Shown here: positions 1 through 10,970 of the stretch, piece after piece
Layout of the letters: each line of letters starts with the position of its first letter
How positions within the stretch are numbered: the stretch's first letter is position 1
DNA from: Antedon bifida
Lineage: Eukaryota; Echinodermata; Crinoidea; Comatulida; Antedonidae
Length of the DNA: 64,000 nucleotides
Direction: 5' to 3'
Assembly (NCBI GenBank): GCA_963402885.1
Contig: OY727095.1
Coordinates: 29,269,001 to 29,333,000, forward strand
Translations under genes and position numbers: made by a program
Notes under the pieces: model-generated
Seen by the model: only the letters and a program-made list of their open reading frames with translations
Databases searched by the model: none
Told to the model about the DNA's origin: nothing

Positions 1-351
1 TATATGATACAGTGACACATATCCATCACATATTACACTTCATCATACAGTAGGAATTATTTTTAAGCGTAAGTGAATGTTTAGCTAAAAACAATTTCAC
101 ATGTGATGAATTTACCTATATTATATAATTATTGAATTTGAATAGATACAAAAGTGAGTATAGTCAGTTCTAGAGGTTTGAATATAAGTACTAAATGTGT
201 GTAGGGGGTGGGTTTATACTTGGATTGCTTTAACAATGAAATTTACCAATCACAGCCTAAATTAGGATCCCTAATTGGTATTATACTCGAACATAGGATT
301 ATGCATAAACGTATTCGTATATATTAATTAATAAAGAGGCAAACACTGTAC
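1..351 (-). other. CDC73 intron, left window edge
   Basis: Follows the donor of the 352-430 exon. The next expected coding block of CDC73 (FKIDTMGTYHG-like) is not found here, so this is intron and the remaining exons lie outside the window. Confidence 0.7.
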
Positions 352-3300
352 CTTCTTTCCTCTGGAACTTTTCCTGATCATACCTGTTGTATTGATAGTG
401 TGCAGGTTGGCTTTGTTTGCGTCTTGCATCCTATACAAAAAATTTCAATCCAAATATGTAGATGATAATTAATAAATTATCTTTTAATGGCCCAAATAAT
501 GAATGAATACATAAAGACAAACATGTTCAGTAACTTTTATATTTCAAGTTTTTCTAAATTTTGTTTCTAATTGTGCTGAATTGGCAAGGTTCATTTAATC
601 CTAAAATGAATTTCATTAGAGAAAACAGACTTTCCCAAAACCAGATTCACTTAATAACCTGACTGACTCTCCCAAAAAACCAACTTTCCCAAAACTAGAA
701 TCTCCCATGTGGACTCTCCCTAAACTTGACATATTTTTAAAGGACCATTCATCATTCATATATTTCATTCAAAAACCAAAAACATATCTTGAACAAGGAA
801 GTCTAATTTTAAGCATCACACTTCCTGCTTAAAATGGAATGATCCACTTTTATCTTTCTAAAGCTCTGTCTACACAATCAAACTTTATGTGACAAAAAAT
901 GTGCTCATATATGGACATGACAATGTCATATCACTGCCATATTTGGGCACATCACACTTTTTTGTCAAACTAGTCTGATAGTGTAGACAGTGCATTGGAA
1001 TACATACTGTTTCATTTGGTTTTGTTGCTGGTGTTCTGGGGTGGGCCTGTGATCGATTTGAACCAGATCCACTTCCATTTTGTTTACCTTCTTCTTGTGC
1101 TTTCACCGATTGCAAAATTGCAAACACATTTTTGTCAAAATCCTGCAAAATTAATAGAAGAGTATTATATTTTATTTCCATAAGCATTTAATCAATCTTA
1201 TCCGTGGAAACCACTGGTGGAATATGCTACTATATGTTTTGTTTAATGTGACGAAATCTATAGTACTGTGATACCCTAGATATTGGACCTGTACTGTAAT
1301 TAGACCTAATATTTTCCAACACACCCCTGATTCATGTTCACATAGTAATCAACATTTATCAAATCAAATTTATGTGTTCAAACTAAATTATATACATTAA
1401 AGTTGTTTAATGATATTAGGTTTTAATCAAAATCAATTATGTTAGGTTCCAAGGATATCAATAGTGAATGTTATCATTGCTCTAATATATTCTATAGGTG
1501 ACAATCCATTCACAAACAGACCAAAGTACACACCCAAGATGCTCTACATAGACAAAGCCTAACTTATAAAGCTCTGTATGTACACTATCAAACTGTATGT
1601 GAAAAAAAAATGTGATGTGCCCATAATGACATCATATCTCTATCATATTTGGGCATATCACACACTTGTTTGTCAATTAGTTTGATAGTGTAGATAGGGC
1701 TTTACAAGTCTTTTGGAGTGGAGTTGTTTTTAGCATGATAAAATAATCCAGACATCTGACAGGATTAAAACCTAGAACACTAGTGTCGGTAGTCCAATAT
1801 ATTAACCACCATGCAACAACTTCACTCAATGATACATATACATACATTGAGAGCTTGCTTATATGCGCTATATAAGAATGAACTATTATTATTATTATTA
1901 TTATTATATACACAATTATAGCATTTGCCTAGATACACATACATATAGTAAACAATCTAAGCGATAACATTGTTGTGAGTACTAATGCGATTGAAATAAA
2001 TAACTTACTTTTCCTGTACTTTGTAAAATAGATGACCTTGTACGCCATAACCTTTCTCTACTCATGATGTCTCTTGTGACGTCAACTTCAGCATCAATAA
2101 AACTACCTCTTTGCACCTCGTCCTCTTCATCCATTTTAACCGTGGCAATCTTTGTTCTTTTCTTTGCTCGTAGCTTAGCACGGATGGCTGCAATTTTCTC
2201 AACAGACAATCCGTCAGAGAGGGGACTGAAAAACATTGAAAACATAATTTGTCACTTACTAATAATAAATACTGAACTGTGTTTATAAGTTGAATGGTGA
2301 GAATATCAGGTTGATGTTGAAAAGCAGATCCATCAATAGTCTTGTTATGTGTGGTCGGAAATTCTTACAATTTTCACAAAAAGCTAAACAATCATTAGTA
2401 CTGTCCATTATCACTTTTCCGTTCAGTAGAACTAATACGGCACATGATATGTAATTAACTAATCAAATGGCAAGAATACACTCAGGTGGGTACTAAACTA
2501 TTGGTATTTCACTCATCTTCTTATCTCTATAATAAAGTATCCAGTGTTTTACTTACATGATTTGGTTTGTATTAACTGTACTGCTTCCTTCATTGTGAGC
2601 CTCTAGACGAGCAAGAAGACGAGCCTAAAAAACAGAAAAATAAATAATCATATGAACAACAATAATTGAATGGTTATCGGAGGAGGTAGACATAATAAGC
2701 CTTATTACTAATAAAGTAAAGCTAAGGACTAGGGAAAACAGCACTACAGTAAGCCATGTAGTAATACTACAGCCCAAAATACAGAGTTTAAGAAATACTC
2801 GGATGGACTATACCATTTTTGGAGAAGGGTGTTCAATGAAAGTTTCTACTTTTCGAGTTATATCTCGCTCTTTGTGGAGAAAGGAATAATGTCGGTTTAT
2901 CCAGGTGAGCTAGGCACAAAATAGACTATTGGTTATTATAGATGGCAGCGTTTCAGGTATGTTGCCATCTTAACCACCAGATGTAGAACATCAACCCATA
3001 TCTGATGAGTGACTAACTTTAATAATACTGTACATCTTTTGTTTATTAACCATCTGCACACAATACCTTATCTATTTTCATCTGTGCTTCATTTCTTGGC
3101 TTTTTAATGCCTTCTTTCTCTATTTCCTCTGCTGGCCTCTTACTAACTGGTCTCTGAGAAGCTATCTCCAATGGAGCACTCTTGTCAATACTTGCAGATG
3201 TATCTGGTTGGAAAATAAAATTGCCAATGAATTTTGTCTCCATTCAATGTTCCACCAATGTTCAAACCACCTAAACTTACTGTATGCATTAATTTTGAGC

Positions 3301-5362
3301 TTGATTTGAACAACAAGGTCATCAAGCAGGGCAAAATATTAGAAGGGAGGAGAAATTGTGTGACTATAGCATCAGGGAATAGATAGAGCTGCCTCTCCCT
3401 CAGACACTGAGTCTGGCAGAGTACAGGGACAAATGGAAGAAGCTTTGTGGTGTCTGTGGTGTCCCTTTATAGATAGATATGATTGATGCTTGTTAACATA
3501 CTTGTCTCTCCATTTAGGTAAGCCAAGAGGGGTCTTCTGTCTGGTCTCCTAACAACAGGAATATTTTCAGCCTGAAAAAAAGGGAACAACAGTTTACTAT
3601 GATAATGTGTAAAGTAAAAAGAGAAACCCACACTGGGCCCTCTGGGAGAACAGTCTTAGACTGAGGAGGCTACCCAGTAAAAAGAATAATAATAACCCCT
3701 CATACTGCCAATTCCTTCTCCCAACTCATCCACTTTCCTGAGAAACCTTTTTTTTCAATATTTTTTTTTATTTCATTTCCACAAATTCCTGTGCTCAAGG
3801 AACACCAAGTCCCTGAGAAACTTGGTATGTTTACTTACAGCTGCCTGCCTAACGTAGATAGGATGAGCATCTTTGACATTCTTCAGTAAAAACAGAATTG
3901 CATCTAGAGTATAGTATTCTTTACTCACTCCGTCTTTTCCAGTTCTTTAACAAATGAATGTTTATTTCATTAGATACACACGCATTGAGTACATATCATT
4001 TATCATGGGAAAAAATGTGACACTAACGATTTTACTACGATTCAAATACTAGGTAATAAATTCTGTAATTAAAGACACCTTCCCTACGTTTTTTAGATTT
4101 ATTTTAAGATCACAAGCTATATTTAATGTAAAAATAATACTATATGGTCCTATTGCGATAACTTTTTTCGTCTTTAAAATAATGGTTAAAAATGTGAAAA
4201 ATAAGTCGATTCTAATAATTATAGCGGCCCGCTATAAATCCCAAAATGCATTGCGCGCGGATTGATATTTCTGTTTTTCTTCTGTAATTCACCCACTTTT
4301 CGATCGATCGTGAGGCCAAAACAAATGGAAGACTCCTAACTTTTCAGCAAAATACCGGGTTTTCCCCAATTTGTATCAACGGAGTCTGGCAAAAATAGAA
4401 AGACAATGAATGCAGCAACTATACAACGTCAGGCATGGTATATAGCTAGCGTACGATGTTCGTACGTTACCGATGTTAACCAGCTAGGCCTACAAAACTA
4501 AGCCTAGCTAGGCTAGGCCTAAAGACCGTCCACGAGAGGTCAGTCGCTGCGAGCTACTTAGGTAGTGCATTGTTTCTCACTTTTTATCATAATTTACCAT
4601 AAATCGTACATTTAAGACAAGGAATGACCTGGTTTAATGTTTTTAAAGTATATATATGTATTATTTTTACAAAATGTCACAAATTGTAGGGAAGGTGTCT
4701 TTAATTAATAAGTATTAAATAATAATACAGAACAAAATATTATTATATTATTATTATATATTAATTATTATTTTAATACTTTATATTTTTTTTAATAGTA
4801 TAGGTCTACTACTGGACTAATAATTAATAGCCTAAAATAATAATTGCTCATGGAACATGCAATGCATATTGAAACAGAAAAAAATTGTTGCACAACAAAA
4901 TCGAAAAAAACTGTCATTCAAGAAAATAATGTTTATTAATTAGGCCTTGGCCTAGCCTAGGCTATGTTTTTCATCACAATAATTATCATATGGTAAGCCT
5001 ATTTATTGCACACAGGCAATGTTCGGATGTAGTGTAGGGTAAAATGTTTTTAGGCCTGCCAAATCAAGCTTGGGTAAGCAACTCTACTCTCTAGCTACAA
5101 GGAAACACCGCACGCTCTCTACTGGCTTGGCCGAGGCTAGGCCTAGGCCTACCAAGGCTAGCCTCACTTCTCACACTCACACAACACGATATAAACAACT
5201 TATTTTAAATTAAAACATCATAATAACTTACCCCCAGATAACATAGTTTGTTCTGACATCTTTAGGCCAAGAGAACTCTCCAAAAGAGACTTGTTCTCCA
5301 TCTTCTACTATGTCTTTTTTCTGAACATTATATTGCCTCAAAATGCTGAGTACGTCGGCCAT
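352..5362 (-). CDS. CDC73: CDC73 / parafibromin, N-terminal part (3' end beyond window)
   Basis: Subunit of the nuclear Paf1 complex, which travels with RNA polymerase II and supports elongation and histone marking. Eight coding exons can be placed with GT-AG borders: 5232-5362, 3839-3944, 3502-3571, 3067-3203, 2557-2624, 2009-2225, 1008-1142 and 352-430, together 943 nt (314 codons). Reading frame is kept across every junction. Conserved blocks seen are [19 protein letters not shown] with [10 protein letters not shown] (exon 1), [13 protein letters not shown] (exon 4), [25 protein letters not shown] and [12 protein letters not shown] (exon 6), [14 protein letters not shown] (exon 7) and [13 protein letters not shown] (exon 8). 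From memory, exon sizes 131, 106, 70, 217 and 79 equal those of human exons 1, 2, 3, 7 and 9; the human exon 4/5 intron is absent here. Start is the ATG at 5362, although the frame is open upstream to 5452. The C-terminal Ras-like domain lies off the left edge. Confidence 0.96.
860..993. mobile_element. Short TIR MITE, CTCTGTCTACAC family, copy 1
   Basis: About 134 bp with terminal inverted repeats: AGCTCTGTCTACACAATCAA at the left and TGATAGTGTAGACAGTGC at the right, and an inner pair TGTGACAAAAAA / TTTTTTGTCA. It lies in the CDC73 intron between the 1008-1142 and 352-430 exons. The same family recurs at 1570-1701. No coding capacity; probably a non-autonomous DNA transposon, superfamily not assigned. 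Confidence 0.7.
1570..1701. mobile_element. Short TIR MITE, CTCTGTCTACAC family, copy 2
   Basis: Second copy, about 132 bp, same termini (AGCTCTGTATGTACACTATC and GATAGTGTAGATAGGGCT) and same centre (GATGTGCCC ... GGGCATATCACA). It lies in the intron between the 2009-2225 and 1008-1142 exons of CDC73. Confidence 0.7.
3618..3700 (+). mobile_element. SINE core/tail fragment
   Basis: Carries the block ACTGGGCCCTCTGGGAGA followed by a CAGTCTTAGACTGAGGAGG-like stretch and TACCCAGTA. The same block forms the 3' half of the full tRNA-headed SINEs at 6885-7204 and 60049-60365, there on the other strand. The tRNA-like head is missing. Lies in a CDC73 intron. Confidence 0.65.
4073..4700. mobile_element. 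TTAA-flanked MITE (AGACACCTTCCCTAC family)
   Basis: 628 bp element in CDC73 intron 1. It starts AGACACCTTCCCTACG and ends GTAGGGAAGGTGTCT, and it is flanked on both sides by TTAA (4069-4072 and 4701-4704). A TTAA target duplication is the mark of piggyBac-type transposition; no transposase frame is present, so it would be non-autonomous. It has a CpG-containing centre and TAGGCCTA motifs. Confidence 0.8.
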
Positions 5363-5520
5363 GGTTGCTTCGGTGCCTTGGAAATACAGTCCTGATCCTG
5401 ATTCGATTTCAGAACAAACGAAGCGCGACTTGTGATGCCTATCGGTGATCAAAGTGTAAACTCGAGCGAAAGAAACTCGAGCGTTTCTATTTCAAAACCA
5501 GATATAAGCGGTAACCGATG
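5363..5520 (-). promoter_or_regulatory. 5' leader / promoter region of CDC73
   Basis: Sequence just upstream of the CDC73 start. It contains a short inverted pair built on CTCGAGCG (about 5461-5485) and no obvious TATA box, as expected for a housekeeping promoter. No transcription start can be set from sequence. Confidence 0.35.
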
Positions 5521-5644
5521 GTTTTTATTTTTTAATTGACTCCTAAAAAATCATGTTGTTTATGATTAATAAGACAATTTTAATATATAGTTATTCACTT
5601 TTTACCAACAACAACAACAACAAGTCAATGCGGCTTTTGGTTAA

Positions 5645-5980
5645 AGATGTATTGTCCCCCAAAAACATGAACAATGAAGATTAATTAAATCAGACTTTGA
5701 ATACCTTATTTTGTATAGTTAATATCGGTTAATCACTTCCGTAGAAAAAAACGAAAACAAATAATGTTTTCACTTGTAAAATGACTAAATTCAACCAAAA
5801 ATCCATCGGCTGGCAGGCAATTAACCATTTTTTTGCTTTAAATTACATTTTTTTCAGGTAAATACATTTTTTTTAGAATCCAATTTTTGGTCACAAGTGG
5901 ATAACTATTACGTTAAATTAAAATGGAATATTCAACAAAATTTTGTTTAAGAATTAATTTTTCAGGGGGACAATAAATCT
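5645..5980. mobile_element. TTAA-flanked MITE (AGATGTATTGTCCC family), copy 1
   Basis: 336 bp, starts AGATGTATTGTCCCCC and ends GGGGGACAATAAATCT, flanked by TTAA at 5641-5644 and 5981-5984. Non-coding, piggyBac-like by its target site. Related copies are at 10220-10768, 30161-30605 and 52443-52950, plus a decayed one near 13035-13332. Confidence 0.8.
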
Positions 5981-6305
5981 TTAAATGTTAACTGTTATTT
6001 TTATTTCTTCATGTCTTGGGGAAACAATACAATAATCAAACTAGCCCTACAGTATTATGTTTTGTTGTCCGAGTAATAGATCGGAATTTGTATCAGAGGT
6101 AACATCAAAGCATTCCTACCATGGAGGTTTCCTCCATGATCCTACTATAGGCCTAGTACTATAGCTGTCTGCCTGTCTACCACTGTTACCGTGGCCCTCT
6201 ATAGGAGGAAGCTACGAATCATCAACTGGTAGGCCTCTTATCATTGAATAACGACACGTCGTCATGTATTATTATGTCGAGGATTAATTTACAAGAACAA
6301 TGTTA

Positions 6306-7536
6306 ATGAAAAATTGCTTTTCATTCATCAAATTCGGACGACGACCTGCAGCCGTCCCAACGTCCTGACTTTGATACCATCTCCAATGTGGCCTACCTTT
6401 CCATTCAAAAACCATCAACCACTTGTGACGACAAGGCCCTCCTCATGTAGCCAGGGCATTAGTTAAATGTTTGAGATGTTTGAGCATGAAAACAATATTG
6501 GTTCCTAATTTTCTTATGCTTAGTTTCATCTCATTTGCTAACGTACCAATCTAATTTGCTCAGGTAATAATTACATTGCAACAAAATAGGCCTATGATTG
6601 TCAGTAATGAGTTAAATAAACATAGTTGGTGCAGTGAAGAAACCTTCGTTAAAAGATTATAATATAATCGTCCATTCCAAAAACGTTACTTGTGAAACTA
6701 AAGTAGCAATAAACGATGTTGAAATTGATCTGTCTTATAACACAACATTTCTCTGATTAGAAATAAATTGTAGACTAAATTGGAAAAAACATGTTTAACT
6801 TAACAGCAGTATATAATATAAACTGAGAAAACTCCTAGATGTATTATTTATTTTGTATAATTTATTAGTACTAGAGGGTGAGTTCGCTTCGCTCGCTCCC
6901 CCTCTGATTGAAATTGATTGAAATATATATTTATACTGGGTAACATCTTCAGTCAAAGACTGGTCTCCCAGAGGGCCCAGTTATGATCAGTGGCTGTGAT
7001 GTGCTAATACACCGGGGTAACCCCCTACTCGTCTCGAAAGATGTACTAGGTTCTTTAAAGTACACTGGACCTACGGTTTATAGTCCTTATCCGAGAAGAC
7101 TCATTCTACCACCAGAACCATGGAGTGAGTGAGCCTCGAACCCCTGCCGATGTTATGGCTACGTAATTACGGTTCCACTGTCTTAACCGCTCGGCCACTC
7201 ACTCTAGGAAGTGTAGACGATGGTTCTCGGAATGATAATGTTCTCCTTGTACGTTTTCTGTCGGTTACCATTATTGAAAATGCTTGACATTCGTAAAACT
7301 AAACTACTTTGTTTCACAGTGTTTTAGATGATTAATAACATTTTAAAGTATAGTTTTTATTGTTTGGTAGGGCCCTTTGGGGAGGCGGAGTTCATTTGAG
7401 GGAGGTCCTTATTCGAGGGATATATGTTAAATTTTTTAGTTTTAATAATATGGTAACATTTATAATCAAATGAAATCCTCTAATAGATATGAAAAGTGGT
7501 AAAAAAGAATAACAAATGCTTGGTAAATTGTAGATA
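6306..7536 (+). repeat. Chimeric LINE/SINE block, copy 1
   Basis: Matches 59465-60691 in the same orientation with small indels. The first part holds a decayed reverse-transcriptase C-terminal region on the plus strand (about 6655-6860; INDVEIDLSYNTTFL then NWKKHV, with stops). The middle is a minus-strand tRNA-headed SINE (6885-7204). The right part (about 7210-7536) carries GTAGGGCCCTTTGGGGAGGC and is repeat DNA of unknown class. Shared borders at both sites suggest it moved or was copied as one block. Confidence 0.75.
6885..7204 (-). mobile_element. tRNA-headed SINE, copy 1
   Basis: Read on the minus strand it begins GAGTGAGTGGCCGAGCGGTT (A-box-like) and carries GGGGTTCGAGGC (B box, plus-strand about 7133-7145), as in Ser/Leu-type tRNA genes. 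The body contains the GGGCCCTCTGGGAGACCAGT block and a tail rich in CAATCAATTTCAATCAG. The internal Pol III promoter and a body unrelated to tRNA make it a SINE rather than a tRNA gene. Confidence 0.8.
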
Positions 7537-7618
7537 ACAGTGCGATGAATTCTACTACAAATAGTATAATTGTGTTATATAAATGTGGATGGACGTTTAT
7601 TAGATAGTTGGGTTTGGT

Positions 7619-7634
7619 GGGGGGGGGGGGGGGG
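7619..7634 (+). repeat. Poly-G run (16 G)
   Basis: Uninterrupted run of 16 G in otherwise AT-rich DNA. Such a run can form G-quadruplex and is prone to length error in sequencing. Confidence 0.9.
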
Positions 7635-7636
7635 AT

Positions 7637-8625
7637 TATTATTCAAAGTGATGTATTATTTATTTTTCATTCTAATAATTATTAATACATTATTTAATTT
7701 AAACATCTTTTGAAACTAACTGCCGTGACAGAGTGGGCCCAAGAAAGAAGACATTACGGCTTGCAACATGGGCAGACATCTCGGTCCTAACGGGACACAG
7801 GAAGATAGCCTACAGTTATTCCTGCCAGCTTACTCAGATCGGGATTTCACTCGATTTTAAACAAAATGTCTTATCATCAAATCTCCCTATGTAATTTTAT
7901 AATACTATTCCCCACAATATATTCCAATTCTTTATGGCGTATATTTAATTTGATCATTATTAATTTGCAGTATAATTTCTATTTTTTAACTACTGTACCT
8001 TCACACACGCGCGGTATGTTTTAAAATAAACAAAAAACTGAAATGGCTATGACTATGGCCAACAAGCTCCAGTCCTACTATCTGATTTTATTTTTTGTCT
8101 TCCAAAGGAACACTGTATTGATTGATGGAAAGTGCCTGTTTCCAGTCACCTTTAGGGTCAAATCTATTATTTTAACTGCTCCCTTGTGTATAAAAGAGAG
8201 AAAATAGTTGAAACCAGGTTGTTGCAAGGTGAACTTATCGTAAACCCGGAAATTACTTTGAAATTGAGTTGAAAATCTACTGTTGAAATCATAAATTTTG
8301 TTAAAAAACTCTTTATAATATCTTTCTAAGATAGAAATATGGAACAGTAGCGTCGAACTGAAAACTAATGTTATCAAATCTACGTTTCGCGATACATCTG
8401 AGATAGATAAGGTAGGTATCCAAGGCGGAGATTTGTACTGAAGTTTTTGCATTGTGCTCGCCTATGTCAGAATGAACCATAATTTATATATAGATTACCA
8501 TACATTTATTTGTTTATTGTGACATGGCGTAACACTTATAAAAGTACATTACAGCATTTGTTACCAAAAAGTTTATAATTATCTATAGCTGACGATTTGA
8601 CTAACACCAAACCAATTTTTATTCT
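7637..8625. other. Stretch without a recognised gene
   Basis: No gene recognised. A 124-codon open frame on the minus strand (8078-8452) has low-complexity hydrophobic and aromatic composition and no motif I know; it is not called as a gene. Confidence 0.5.
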
Positions 8626-8934
8626 GTGATAATAACTCATGCTAAAGAGGTTATTATCCAGTAACCTTTAGTTACTCCTCTTACAGTTACACATATCATA
8701 TGGTACCATGTGGCCTAGAAAAAAAGCCCCAGACAAAATTACCGTTACCCCTCTTACAGTTACACATATCATATGGTACCATGTGGCCTAGAAAAAAAGC
8801 CCCAGACAAAGTTAACGGTAATTTTGTCTGGGGCTTTTTTTCTAGGCCACATGGTACCATATGATATGTGTAACTGTAAGAGGAGTAACTAAAGGTTACT
8901 GGATAATAACCTCTTTAGCATGAGTTATTATCAC
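8626..8934. mobile_element. Perfect foldback element, 122-bp arms
   Basis: Left arm 8626-8747 and right arm 8813-8934 are exact reverse complements over 122 bp by reading. The 65-bp spacer (8748-8812) repeats part of the left arm (CTCTTACAGTTACACATATC through GCCCCAGACAAA), so there are three tandem or inverted copies of the same core. Non-coding. Probably a foldback or MITE-type insertion; no clear target duplication. Confidence 0.85.
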
Positions 8935-9629
8935 ATATTCATTTAAAAAACGTTACATATTTTTTATGTAATCAATTAAATAATGCTGTAATAATGTACA
9001 AAGCCCATAGAAAACAACTTCATCATCTTCTTTATTGTATCAAACAAAAAATGTCAATACAAAAGGTAGCCAATATATAGCCGAAGCTAATCAAGCTTGG
9101 TACCTTTTATCGTAACTAACTTAAGCTACGAAATTAACAAATAAATAACAGAACTTAAAAGAAAATAAAAATTTGATAACGTCAAAAACAAAACAAAAAA
9201 TGCTTTGAATAATAAATAAATAACATAACATAAAGGTTTTATGCAAATTAAATAAGTTTGTGGCATTTACGTATCGGGAAAAACAAAAGTTTTCTTTTAT
9301 TTCTAAAGGTCATCTTGTTGTAAATATAAAATTGAAATTTAGAATAAAATTAAATAAATTTATGGTTGTGAAATTTTAAGTATCGGACAAACAAAATGTT
9401 TTATTTATTTATAAAGGTCATCAATAATTAAAATTTATTTCAAGTAAAATGTATTCGGTAATTGTACAATTAAAAAAAAACACATTTGATTTTATTTAAA
9501 ATTCACACGATCATAGCACAAGAAAATCAAAATGGTTTTAACAATTAAATCTAAGAAAAATTAAAATCAAAATAATTATGAAAATGGCAGTCTTATCAAT
9601 ACAGATATACCATGATTGACACAATTCAT

Positions 9630-9763
9630 GAGTGAGTGGCCGAGCTGTTAAAACAGTCACACAGTAATTACGTAGCCATAATATCGACACGGGTTCGAAG
9701 GCTCACTCGCTCGACTCCGTTGTACGGTAGAACAAGTCTTCTCGGAGAAGCTATAGTCTTCTT
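9630..9763 (+). mobile_element. tRNA-headed SINE head, copy 2
   Basis: GAGTGAGTGGCCGAGCTGTT (A box) and GGGTTCGAAGG (B box, about 9691-9701), then a TCTTCTCGGAGAAG stretch. Only the head and part of the body are present. Inverted partner at 10838-10970. Confidence 0.7.
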
Positions 9764-9824
9764 CACATATTCCACGGTATTAAACTAAACAGAAACATCC
9801 ATAGGCCTAAAATAGGCCTATATA

Positions 9825-10150
9825 ATATCAGACAGCAAGAACATTTTAATATTAATTTAAGAAAAACTACGTTAAAATCAATGTGTTTATCGAATAAAGG
9901 AATAATTTTATTATGGAATTAACTCTCCAGTGAACTTAAAGACTTATTTAGGAAAATAGAGTAGTACTACTACTACTGTATGTAACGATTACAATTGGTT
10001 ATGGTGGGGGATAGGATAGGGGTTGATAGTTGTTTTTGCCTTTATACTTTTCTGTATGTAAATTAATTGTTATATTTTATAGGCCTATTTGTTATTTTTG
10101 TGCCACCGATCTAAAGGTGTAATTCCAAATAAATAAATAAAATAAATATA
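9825..10150 (+). mobile_element. LINE 3' fragment
   Basis: A degenerate C-terminal reverse-transcriptase tail can be read on the plus strand (LRKTTLKSMCLSNKGI then LSSELKDLFRK, with stops), followed by a 3' UTR that ends in AAATAAATAAATAAAATAAA. Typical of a 5'-truncated CR1/L2-type element; clade not assigned. Confidence 0.55.
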
Positions 10151-10219
10151 ATAGGAGATAATTTAAGAATTTGTAAACTCACTCCTCTTTATTAACAAAA
10201 TAAGGTGTTAGGTATTTAA

Positions 10220-10768
10220 AGATGTATTGTCCCTTTGACGAATTCCAAAAAAATAAAAAATAACAGATTTCGAAAAAAGGTGGGTCATTTTGAAGTATCA
10301 TAATAGTTATTAAACTATCACCAAAAATTTGTCGAAAAAAAAATCATTTAACTGAAATACAGACGTTTTTTTGTTAAAAAAATAACTTTGACTTCCAGTC
10401 AAAGTTTTCGATCAAAACATATCCCATAATGAAACGCGCTTGTTTGGCTACTCTCTGTATGCATAATCATAAAACTTCCTCACGATCTGTGTGAAAATAC
10501 CTTCTCAACCGTGATGAGTTGTAAACAATCCTAATTAGCATATGCATAATGCGTACTCGTGGTTTGAAATCTTTGTTTACTTTCGTTCGCGACGATTTTC
10601 CAGACGAAATGTAATCAAACTAATTTACCTGTTAATTACGTAAACTTGTTGCTTTTGGCTCGAATTTTTGACTTAAAGTGAATAACTTTAATATTACTTT
10701 GATATGGCTAATTTAAATTTAGAATATTTTGACCTTCATTTTTTTGTGTTTCAAGGGACAATACATCT
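10220..10768. mobile_element. TTAA-flanked MITE (AGATGTATTGTCCC family), copy 2
   Basis: 549 bp, starts AGATGTATTGTCCC and ends GGGACAATACATCT, flanked by TTAA at 10216-10219 and 10769-10772. It shares internal sequence (CGCGCTTGTTTGGCTACTCT, AGTCAAAGTTTTCGATCAAA) with 52443-52950 in inverted orientation. Confidence 0.85.
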
Positions 10769-10837
10769 TTAATAAATTTGAACAGTTATGATTATTGGCT
10801 ATGTGTGTGTAACTCTTTAAATTGCGCATGAGCTTAA

Positions 10838-10970
10838 ACTATAGCTTCTCCGAGAAGACTTGTTCTACCGTACAACGGAGCGAGTGAGCATTCGAACCCG
10901 TGTCGATATTATGGCTACTATTACTGTGTGACTGTTTTAACAGCTCAGCCACTCACTCATGAATTGTGTC
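10838..10970 (-). mobile_element. tRNA-headed SINE head, copy 3
   Basis: Minus-strand partner of the head at 9630-9763, with the same A and B box regions, inside the right arm of the 2.1 kb inverted repeat. Confidence 0.65.

Noticed and set aside
2820-2880. Extra CDC73 exon candidate ([17 protein letters not shown])
   Set aside because: It has splice-like borders, but the exons on either side already join in phase and align continuously with CDC73, and the piece has no counterpart.
7119-7206. Possible tRNA-Ser/Leu gene
   Set aside because: A and B boxes are present, but acceptor stem pairing is poor and the sequence continues into a shared SINE body.
8078-8452. 124-codon minus frame before the foldback
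   Set aside because: Rich in F, I, Y and S without motif, no paralogue in the window, no splice or promoter context; a chance frame is as likely.
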